Shown here one piece after another: positions 1-6,254 of a stretch of DNA of 18,212 bases; position 1 is the stretch's first letter; each line of letters begins with the position of its first letter. This DNA comes from Archangium sp. (lineage in GTDB: Bacteria; Myxococcota; Myxococcia; Myxococcales; Myxococcaceae): NCBI GenBank assembly GCA_016793585.1, contig JAEUJR010000184.1, positions 1-18,212 of the forward strand, written 5' to 3'. The translations under genes and the position numbers were made by a program. Below the pieces are notes generated by a model, which saw nothing but the letters and a program-made list of their open reading frames with translations, was not told where the DNA came from and did not search any database.

Positions 1-533
1 GGGCACTCCTCGTCACCACGTTCATCGTCACCCTCAGCGGGCTGGGTTGGTTCGTCGACCTTCCGCTGCGCGTCGCGGTGAGCGCGTTTCAGTTCCGTCA
101 CCACCAGCTGCCCGGCTATGCGCTCGCGTTCCTGTTCGCCCCGCGCAGTGAGCTGCGCCCTGCCGCCTGGATCACCAACTGCACCACCGAGTGTGTCGAG
201 TTCGAGGTCGACTCCGGTGACGCGGCCGCGCTCGACGCGACGCTCGTGCAAGCGAACGGCCTGACGACGCACCCGGTGGTCGACACGAAGCTCGCGCGGC
301 TCCGCTTCGACTTCGCGCCCACCACGCCCACCGACGTCTGGCTCACCTGGAAACCGCAGGTCTTCGACCCCGGCTACGGCATCACGCCACCGCCCTGCGG
401 CCAGGCGCTCAGCATGATCGGCGTTCGCCCGACGCGGCTCGACAACGGCAGGGTCGGCGTGAAGTTGAAGCTGACGCCTCTGCCCGATCGGCTCGAGGTC
501 ACGCTCTACGGCCCGCAGCCGTACGTGCCGTGA
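1..533 (+). CDS. membrane-anchored hypothetical protein, 5' end outside window
   Basis: The frame is open from base 3 to a TGA at 531-533, giving 176 visible residues. The true start is very likely upstream of the window. An internal GTG at 78 is possible, but it would throw away a hydrophobic stretch (visible residues about 1-20) that looks like a membrane helix or the end of a signal anchor. The rest is soluble and probably beta-rich, with a close cysteine pair (NCTTEC, visible residues 59-64) and a third cysteine in PPCGQ, which suits an extracytoplasmic domain with a disulfide. I do not recognise the family and assign no function. The stop codon directly abuts the stop of the convergent ligase gene with no spacer. 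That the frame is coding rests on its length, its codon pattern and its placement. Confidence 0.7.
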   Translation, partial: ALLVTTFIVTLSGLGWFVDLPLRVAVSAFQFRHHQLPGYALAFLFAPRSELRPAAWITNCTTECVEFEVDSGDAAALDATLVQANGLTTHPVVDTKLARLRFDFAPTTPTDVWLTWKPQVFDPGYGITPPPCGQALSMIGVRPTRLDNGRVGVKLKLTPLPDRLEVTLYGPQPYVP

Positions 534-2078
534 TCACTCGCGCAGGGCGCTCTTCAGCACCTTGCCGCGATCGCTCCTCGGCAGCGCATCGACGAACACC
601 ACCTGCCGCGGAGCCTTGAACGGCGCGAGCGAATCACGCACGTGCGCCTTCAGCGCCTCGGCGAGCGCATCTGTCCCAATCTGACCAGCATTGAGCGCGA
701 CGAAGGCCTTCGGCTTCTCGAGCCCGTCCGCATCTTTGAAGCCAATCACTGCCGCCTCGCGCACCGCCGCGTGTTGGAGCAACGCGTTCTCGACCTCCAC
801 CGGCGACAGCCACTTGCCGCCCACCTTCAACATGTCGTCGCCGCGTCCGCAGAAGAAGAAGTACCCCTCGTCGTCCTGCTGGAACTTGTCGGCCGACACG
901 CACCAGTCACCACGGAACGTCAACTTCGACTTCTCGTGGTTCTGCCAATACTCCAGCGCCATCGAGTCGCCCGACACCCAGAGCGTTCCCACATCACCTC
1001 GCGGCAACTCCCGCCCTTCGTCGTCACATACCTTCGCGCGATAGCCATTCACCACGCGCCCGAGCGAGCCCAGCTTCACGTCTCCCAGTCGGTTGGTGAT
1101 GAAGATGTGGAACATCTCGGCCGAGCCGATGCCGTCGAGAATCTCGACGCCCGTTCGCTTCTTCCATCGCGAGTACAGCTCTGCGGGCAACGCCTCTCCC
1201 GCGCTGATCGCGAGCCGGAAGGACGAGAAGTCGACCTGCTCCACGCCGTCGTGGTTGAGCATTTGATTGAGCGAGGTCGGCACGGCCGTCAGCACGGTCG
1301 GGCGGTGCTTCTTGATCAACTCGAACAACTTCTCCGGCGCCGGCTTTTCCTTGAACAACACCGTCGCCGCGCCAGCCATGAGCGGGAAGAGCAGGTTGCT
1401 CCCGAGCGCGTACCCGAACGCAAGTCGCGGCACGGAAAGACAGACATCCTTGTTCGTGTAGCCAATGACCGGCAGGCCGTAGTTGAGCGCGTTGAAGATG
1501 AAGTCGTGCTGTTTGTGCACGGCGCCCTTGGGGAAGCCCGTCGAGCCAGACGTGTATAGCCAGACGCAGGTGTCGTCGCGATGCGTCGGCGCGAACGAAG
1601 TGTCTGGAGTCACCTTCGCGAGCTCGGCGTCGTACGAGAGGTGCTGGCCTGGGCTCCCAACGACGACCACGTGCTTCAGGTGCGGCAGCTTCGAGCGCAG
1701 CGCATCGATGGTCGGCGCCGTCACGTCATCGACCACGACGATCTTCGCCCGCGTGTAGTTGACGTAGTACTCGACCTCTTCTGCCTTCAGCCCCGGGTTC
1801 ACCGCGCTGACCACACCGCCGGCCTTCACCACGCCCAGCCACGCCGACGCGAACTGCGGCACGTCGGGGAGCATCAACAACACCCGCTGCTCCTGCTCGA
1901 GGCCGAGCTTCTTGTAGAGCGCGGTCGCGCGGTTGGTCTGCTCCGCGAGCTGGCCGTAGGTAATGACCTGCTCCTCGAAATAGATGGCGGGTGCGTTCGG
2001 CTGCTTCGCGGCCTGCTGAAACAGGAACGCCTCAGCGAGGTTGAGCGACTCGGGCAGGTTGTTCGGGTCGAGCGTCAT
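534..2078 (-). CDS. benzoate-CoA ligase family acyl-CoA synthetase (AMP-forming)
   Basis: This is a 514-residue adenylate-forming ligase of the ANL superfamily. Such enzymes activate a carboxylic acid with ATP to an acyl-AMP and transfer it to CoA. The phosphate-binding motif YTSGSTGFPKGAVH is at 175-188, and the A5 motif GIGSAEMFHIF at 316-326 is typical of benzoate/hydroxybenzoate-CoA ligases. The hinge motif GRGDDMLKVGGKW is at 411-423, and the C-terminal catalytic lysine is K506 in DRGKVLK. Length and motif order fit a complete enzyme. The ATG at 2078 is chosen because the residues after it look like a family N-terminus, while the longer open frame upstream is arginine-rich and antisense to the methyltransferase. 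No clear Shine-Dalgarno is visible. The substrate (benzoate, hydroxy- or aminobenzoate, or another aryl acid) cannot be told from sequence. No aromatic-degradation genes flank it. Confidence 0.93.
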   Translation of the reverse strand: MTLDPNNLPESLNLAEAFLFQQAAKQPNAPAIYFEEQVITYGQLAEQTNRATALYKKLGLEQEQRVLLMLPDVPQFASAWLGVVKAGGVVSAVNPGLKAEEVEYYVNYTRAKIVVVDDVTAPTIDALRSKLPHLKHVVVVGSPGQHLSYDAELAKVTPDTSFAPTHRDDTCVWLYTSGSTGFPKGAVHKQHDFIFNALNYGLPVIGYTNKDVCLSVPRLAFGYALGSNLLFPLMAGAATVLFKEKPAPEKLFELIKKHRPTVLTAVPTSLNQMLNHDGVEQVDFSSFRLAISAGEALPAELYSRWKKRTGVEILDGIGSAEMFHIFITNRLGDVKLGSLGRVVNGYRAKVCDDEGRELPRGDVGTLWVSGDSMALEYWQNHEKSKLTFRGDWCVSADKFQQDDEGYFFFCGRGDDMLKVGGKWLSPVEVENALLQHAAVREAAVIGFKDADGLEKPKAFVALNAGQIGTDALAEALKAHVRDSLAPFKAPRQVVFVDALPRSDRGKVLKSALRE

Positions 2079-2099
2079 GGCGGCGCAAGGTATCCGAGA

Positions 2100-2894
2100 A
2101 TGTGCGCGGCCCAAGACCCGGCTGCGGGCGCTGACGTGTCGTGTCACTCTCACGGCGTGTTCGATTTCGCCGGGCTGGAGGCACGACTCACCGCGCACGT
2201 CACCGAGCGCATGCTCACGCTGGCGGGGCTTCGCGCGGGGCAGTCGGTCGTCGATGTCGGCTGTGGCGACGGCGTGGTGGCGCGCGCGGCGCTGAAGCGC
2301 GTGCAGCCCGGTGGTTCGGTGCACGGATTCGACCCCGATGCGGCGGCGATTGCGCGCGCTCGAGCACAGACTGTCGAAGGCCTCTCCTGGGAGGTCTCGA
2401 CGGCAGAGGCCTTTCAGTCGACCCATCGGTTCGATGCGGCGCTCGCACGCTGGAGCCTCGCGTCGATGCCCGAGCCGTCGGCAGCGCTCGCGGCGATTGC
2501 CCACACGCTGCGGCCGGGAGCTCCGTTCGTCTTCGCGACCTGGGCTTCCGCCCAATGGTGGTCCGTTCCGCGCGCCGTCATCGAGCGCTTCGTCACGTTC
2601 CCGCGCCGCCCAGATGGCGCTCCCGGTGCGCTCCGCTTTGCAACCGTCGAACACGCGCTCGCGTTGCTTGCGCCCTGGTTTCAGGTCGAGGCGGTCGAGC
2701 AGCTGGAGTCGGCGGTGGTGGAAGGTGCTCCCGAGTTGCTCTCGGCCTGGGTGGAGCACGTCTTCGCCGGGTGGATGAACGCGGTGCCCGACGTCGTCGC
2801 CTGCCGTGCCGCGCTTCGCTCCGAGTTCGAGCGGTACCCGCGGCTGTCTGGCACGACGCACCTCGTGCTGGCCCGCCGCTCCTCAGGAACGTGA
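2100..2894 (+). CDS. class I SAM-dependent methyltransferase
   Basis: The 264-residue product has a Rossmann-type methyltransferase core. Motif I VVDVGCGDG (50-58) binds SAM, and the acidic turn GFDPD (76-80) follows strand beta2. A strand like motif IV (FDAALARWSL, 111-120) and a helix followed by LRPGAPFVFATW (137-148) resemble the usual small-molecule methyltransferase layout. The substrate cannot be predicted. The start is uncertain. ATG 2100 has AAGG nine bases upstream and lies only 21 bp from the divergent ligase start. GTG 2136 and GTG 2157 are in frame, and the latter would begin just before FDFAGLEARL and leave 78 bp for promoters. The open frame continues far upstream, but that part is antisense to the ligase and is not credible. 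The last 12 bases overlap the convergent small membrane-protein gene. Confidence 0.85.
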   Translation: MCAAQDPAAGADVSCHSHGVFDFAGLEARLTAHVTERMLTLAGLRAGQSVVDVGCGDGVVARAALKRVQPGGSVHGFDPDAAAIARARAQTVEGLSWEVSTAEAFQSTHRFDAALARWSLASMPEPSAALAAIAHTLRPGAPFVFATWASAQWWSVPRAVIERFVTFPRRPDGAPGALRFATVEHALALLAPWFQVEAVEQLESAVVEGAPELLSAWVEHVFAGWMNAVPDVVACRAALRSEFERYPRLSGTTHLVLARRSSGT

Positions 2895-3143
2895 GCGACG
2901 CAGGAACAGGAACATTCCTCCTGCGAGAACGCCCATGCCGAGCGCGGCGAACGCCTGCAGCCGCGCGATGCCCGACGCGAGCGCCTTCTCGAAGTTGCAC
3001 TCCTCAGCGCCCAGGCCCGTGCAGTCGACGTTCAGCCGCACGACGGCGAGCACGAGCAACACCACGGCGGCGATCGCGAGCGCGGCGACGAGCCCCAGGC
3101 CCACCGAGCGCAGCAGCCGCTTGCCGACCGACTCCTCCACCAT
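2883..3143 (-). CDS. small two-helix membrane protein, hypothetical
   Basis: The predicted product is 86 residues with two strong hydrophobic segments: about residues 12-35 (an Ala/Val/Leu-rich run) and about 60-80, ending in a basic tail RRSRS. Between them is a loop with two cysteines (DCTGLGAEEC), which could form a disulfide if the loop faces the periplasm. The ATG at 3143 has a GGGGTG stretch a few bases upstream. A GTG at 3188 in the same frame would add 15 residues without obvious function. The stop overlaps the methyltransferase 3' end by 12 bp, tail to tail. No family is recognised. The hydrophobic pattern makes it more likely real than an antisense shadow, and the region 2895-3143 has no better candidate. 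Confidence 0.6.
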   Translation of the reverse strand: MVEESVGKRLLRSVGLGLVAALAIAAVVLLVLAVVRLNVDCTGLGAEECNFEKALASGIARLQAFAALGMGVLAGGMFLFLRRSRS

Positions 3144-3250
3144 GCGCACCCCGTGCGCAGAACCTTGCGCAACCCACGTCGAACCCACGCCACCACCCGC
3201 GCATTTCCGCGCGGGCCTTCCTCGTGCAACTCGCTACGCTCGCACACTCA

Positions 3251-3255
3251 GGGAG
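3251..3255 (+). promoter_or_regulatory. ribosome binding site of the glycosyltransferase gene
   Basis: GGGAG lies nine bases before the ATG at 3265. It fixes this start against the much longer open frame that runs in from 2806. Confidence 0.7.
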
Positions 3256-3264
3256 AGCCACCAC

Positions 3265-4362
3265 ATGAAGATCCTCTACGGCGTCGTCGGTGAAGGCATG
3301 GGGCACGCAACGCGCTCGCGGGTCGTGCTCGAGCACCTCACGAAGTACCACGACGTGCACATCGTCGTGTCGGGCCGCGCGCGTGACTACCTCGCCAAGC
3401 GCTTCGAGAACGTGCACAACATCTGGGGCTTCACCATCAGCTACGAGGGCAACTCCGTCTCGAAGTGGCAGACGCTGCTCGGCAACCTGAAGGGCGCGAT
3501 CACCGGCTGGCCGCAGAACGTGAAGAAGTACTTCGAGCTCGTCGACTCCTTCGAGCCCGACGTCGTCATCAGCGACTTCGAATCGTTCAGCTACCTCTAC
3601 GGCCGCAACCACCGCCTGCCGGTGATCAGCGTCGACAACATGCAGATCATCAACCGCTGCGAGCACGAGCCCGAGCTGCTCGCCGGTCACGAAGACAGCT
3701 TCGAGCTCACCCGCGGCATCGTGAAGTCGAAGGCGCCGGGCTGTTTCCACTACCTGGTGACGACGTTCTTCTACCCGCGCATTCGAAAGGAGCGCACGTC
3801 GCTGGTGCCGTCGATTCTGCGGCCCGAGATTCTCGGCGCGAAGAGCGAGCAGGGCGAACACCTGCTCGTGTACCAGACGATGACGAGCAACACGCAGCTC
3901 ATCGACGACCTGAAGCGCTCGGGGCGCGAGTGCCGCATCTACGGCTACCGCCGCGACATCACCTCCGACGTGCGCGAGGGCAACCTGCTGTTCCGCCCGT
4001 TCTCTGAAGCCGGCTTCATCGACGATCTGCGCACGTGCCGCGGCGTCGTCGGTGGCGGTGGCTACACGCTCATGAGCGAGGCCGTGTACCTGCACAAGCC
4101 GATGCTCTCGGTGCCCATCGGCGGCCAGTTCGAGCAGGTGATGAACGCGCTGTACCTCGAGAAGCTGAACTACGGCATGTACGCCAAGTCGCTCGAGGGC
4201 GACGTGCTCCAGCAGTTCCTCGAGCGCGTGCCCGGCTGCGCGAAGTCACTCGCGAGCTACACGCAGGACGGCAATCGCACGATGTTGTCGTCGCTCGACG
4301 CCCAGCTCGCCGCCGCGGCCCAGAAAAAGGGCGTGGAGTGGGACTCGGTCACCGTTGGCTGA
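3265..4362 (+). CDS. GT-B glycosyltransferase, MJ1255/VC2487-like family
   Basis: The 365-residue protein starts MKILYGVVGEGMGHATRS. This N-terminal strand plus Gly-rich loop with the GxGH motif (9-14) is characteristic of GT-B fold enzymes related to MurG and of the MJ1255/VC2487 family. The C-terminal half carries a donor-binding-type segment GGGGYTLMSEAVYLHKP (263-279) followed by PIGGQFEQ (284-291), matching the nucleotide-sugar site of that fold. Such enzymes transfer a sugar from a nucleotide donor, often to a lipid or cell-envelope acceptor. Donor and acceptor here are unknown. There is no signal peptide or membrane helix, so it probably works at the inner face of the membrane. The downstream gene overlaps its last 8 bases, suggesting coupled translation. 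Confidence 0.88.
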   Translation: MKILYGVVGEGMGHATRSRVVLEHLTKYHDVHIVVSGRARDYLAKRFENVHNIWGFTISYEGNSVSKWQTLLGNLKGAITGWPQNVKKYFELVDSFEPDVVISDFESFSYLYGRNHRLPVISVDNMQIINRCEHEPELLAGHEDSFELTRGIVKSKAPGCFHYLVTTFFYPRIRKERTSLVPSILRPEILGAKSEQGEHLLVYQTMTSNTQLIDDLKRSGRECRIYGYRRDITSDVREGNLLFRPFSEAGFIDDLRTCRGVVGGGGYTLMSEAVYLHKPMLSVPIGGQFEQVMNALYLEKLNYGMYAKSLEGDVLQQFLERVPGCAKSLASYTQDGNRTMLSSLDAQLAAAAQKKGVEWDSVTVG

Positions 4363-4858
4363 GGTCGACTTCAGCCTCAGGCAGCTGCACTGGTGGACGC
4401 AGGGGTGCAGCTCGCGCGTGTTCGATGTTCAACGGCGCGAGCGGTACCAGGTGGTGCAGCGGTTCGCGTGGGGCCTCAAGGTCGAGCTGTTCGACGAGAG
4501 CAGGGTGATGAAGGCGCGCCTGCGTGAGCGCTTGCCGTTCGGGCGCAGGTTCGACCTGACGGTGTTCGACCACGCAGAGGTGCCGCGGCTCTCCTGCACG
4601 ACGGAGTTCGCGTTGTGGCCGCGCTCCGATTTTGCGCTGAGCGACGGCCGGAGCATTTCGGTTCGAGACGAGCTCCAGGCCGACGCCAACGCCATCACGA
4701 TTCGCTGCGGAGAGATGGTGCTTCAGCTCGAGTTGTTCGGGGTCCTCTCCAAAGAGAGACACTGGGCGTACGGGCATCTGAAGGGGAGCAACGTCGAGGA
4801 CGAGGCGCTCGCGATGGCGCTCGTGCTTCCGGTGCTCGCGACACAGCCTTCTGACTGA
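4355..4858 (+). CDS. hypothetical protein, possibly tubby/LURP-one-like fold
   Basis: The 167-residue frame opens at TTG 4355, eight bases inside the end of the glycosyltransferase gene. No ATG or GTG is available in frame nearby, and a purine-rich GGAGTGGGA stretch lies upstream, so TTG is the best start. The protein is beta-rich with no signal peptide or membrane segment. The pattern of short strands such as RYQVVQRFAWGLKVELFDE, then a basic/aromatic segment and FDLTVFD, recalls LURP-one/scramblase-like barrels, but this is a weak visual likeness and not an identification. The overlap implies co-translation with the glycosyltransferase and so perhaps a shared envelope role. Coding nature is supported by length, placement and regular codon use. 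Function is unknown. Confidence 0.68.
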   Translation: MAEVDFSLRQLHWWTQGCSSRVFDVQRRERYQVVQRFAWGLKVELFDESRVMKARLRERLPFGRRFDLTVFDHAEVPRLSCTTEFALWPRSDFALSDGRSISVRDELQADANAITIRCGEMVLQLELFGVLSKERHWAYGHLKGSNVEDEALAMALVLPVLATQPSD

Positions 4859-4870
4859 AAGGCACTTCAG

Positions 4871-5189
4871 GCTTCGCGAGACCTGCAAGTTGGCTTCGCG
4901 AGACCTGCAGGTTGGCTTCGCGAGACCTGCAGGTTGGCTTCGCGAGACCTGCAAGTCGGTGCGCGAGATCTGCAAGTCGGTGCGCGAGACCTGCAGGTCG
5001 GTGCCCGAGACCTGCACCCTGATGCGCGAGCACTGCAAGACGGTGCGGGAGGCCTGCAGTCCGGTGCGCGTTCTCCCCATCCCGCTGCGCGAGAGCGGCG
5101 AGTCGGTGCCCGAGGCCTGCAACCTGATGCGCGAGTGCTGCAAGGCGGTGCGGGAGGCCTGCATCCCGCTGCGCGAGAGCGGCGAGTCG
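4871..5189. repeat. tandem array, 4 x 22 bp followed by 11 x 21 bp
   Basis: This array nearly fills the 366-base gap between the convergent genes that end at 4858 and 5225. Four units starting at 4871, 4893, 4915 and 4937 have a period of 22 and are nearly identical. From 4959 to 5189 the period becomes exactly 21 for eleven more divergent units. The shared core is GAGACCTGCA followed by A/G and GT. Where the A is G the core is the palindrome ACCTGCAGGT, which extends to the 12-base GACCTGCAGGTC at 4988-4999. There are no unique spacers, so it is not a CRISPR array. In the 21-bp part every frame on both strands stays open with a seven-residue periodicity, but no start or RBS marks a gene. The flanks 4859-4870 and 5190-5224 show nothing else. 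Confidence 0.93.
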
Positions 5190-5224
5190 GCTCGCTGCCG
5201 AAGCAACGCGCAGCGCGCGACGAC

Positions 5225-6199
5225 TCAAGGCTTCAGCAGCTCAGCCCACGCGGCGGCGTTGCTCTGACAGCCGATCGGTGCGCCATGCGCCGTCTCTCCC
5301 GCGCACACCGGAGCGTTCCGCGTCTGCGCCGTCGTCGGCATGCCCAGCGCAGTCCACGCGTCGGGCGCGCGCGGACACGTGGGGTCACCCAGCGACGCGA
5401 GCCCGAAGAACTTCGTCGACGGATTCGTCGCGTACCCGGCCGGACTCGCGAGCCACGTCGCGACCGCATTGCCGACGCCGTCACACGGAGACGCCAGCAT
5501 CACCACGCGCCCCACCGACTGCCGCTTGCCGATGAGCGCCGCGTGACCGCCACCCTGCGAGTGCCCCGCGACGAACACCTTCTCCCAGCGAATCGCCGCC
5601 TCGGCGTCGGGCAGCTTCGAGCGATCGAAGAACGCGCTCCACCCACCTTGCGGATCCAGCGCGCTCAACGTCACCAGCGCCGCTGCGACTCGCTCGAACG
5701 CGCCTTCGTCGGTCGTCACGTCGTTGAGCACGTTCGCCGCGCCGGCCTGCGGCTCTCCCGTGAGAATCGTCGCGCGCGTTGGCTCGAAACACCCATCATT
5801 GCCATTGCACAGCGCACCCACCGCCTGCCCGCTCACGTAGCTCACCGCGAGCACGTGCAGGCCCTGCGCCCGCGCGACACCGTAGAAGCTGCCGGCCGCG
5901 CTCCCGATGCCCGCGCGAGGAGAGCCACCGCTCCCGTTGAAGAAGACCATCAACACGCCACGCGCGTTCATCGGCGGACGCAGCGCGTACTGATCGACCG
6001 TCGCTCCACCACCGGACGCAGGCAGGCCCGTCTCGGCAGGCGTGAGCACGAAGCAGACGTCGCCTTCCATCGCGCCCGCGCCGCTCGTGGGGCACGAGCG
6101 CAACGTCGGAGCACCCGCATCGGTGCGAACCCCACCATCGAAGACGACCGCCGGCCGCCCACAGCCCACCAGCACCGAGAGGAACAGAACGACGCGCAT
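5225..6199 (-). CDS. lipoprotein alpha/beta hydrolase
   Basis: The 324-residue protein starts MRVVLFLSVLVGCGRP, a short lipoprotein signal peptide with lipobox LVGC, so Cys13 would be lipidated after export. An ATG four codons upstream (6211) is an alternative. The mature part has an alpha/beta-hydrolase layout: an early strand and oxyanion-type loop (VLMVFFNGSGGSP), the nucleophile elbow GHSQGGGHAAL (Ser in GHSQG), an acid candidate in SPCDG or LGDPTC, and a late His candidate in TAHGAP. Several cysteines suggest disulfides and an extracytoplasmic location. It is probably an esterase- or lipase-type enzyme with unknown substrate. A start codon of the divergent kinase gene overlaps this ATG within one CATG. 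The 3' end faces the tandem array. Confidence 0.85.
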   Translation of the reverse strand: MRVVLFLSVLVGCGRPAVVFDGGVRTDAGAPTLRSCPTSGAGAMEGDVCFVLTPAETGLPASGGGATVDQYALRPPMNARGVLMVFFNGSGGSPRAGIGSAAGSFYGVARAQGLHVLAVSYVSGQAVGALCNGNDGCFEPTRATILTGEPQAGAANVLNDVTTDEGAFERVAAALVTLSALDPQGGWSAFFDRSKLPDAEAAIRWEKVFVAGHSQGGGHAALIGKRQSVGRVVMLASPCDGVGNAVATWLASPAGYATNPSTKFFGLASLGDPTCPRAPDAWTALGMPTTAQTRNAPVCAGETAHGAPIGCQSNAAAWAELLKP

Positions 6200-6254
6200 G
6201 GACCCGCTCATTTCAGGCGGGCCCGAAGACCGCAAGCTACGCTCCGGCCTGCGC

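Noticed and set aside
642..1559. Long plus-strand open frame antisense to the ligase
   Set aside because: It is Arg/His-rich with no domain pattern, as expected opposite a GC-rich gene. The minus strand has clear ligase motifs throughout.
2079..2861. N-terminal extension of the ligase frame
   Set aside because: The added residues are Arg-rich and unlike any ligase, and they lie opposite the methyltransferase. The family N-terminus begins at ATG 2078.
4871..5189. CRISPR array
   Set aside because: Units are contiguous without unique spacers and the period is 21-22 bp. No cas gene is present.
4890..5267. Plus-strand gene through the tandem repeat
   Set aside because: It begins only at a TTG without a Shine-Dalgarno, crosses the 22-bp section where the heptad frame breaks, and runs into the 3' end of the hydrolase gene.
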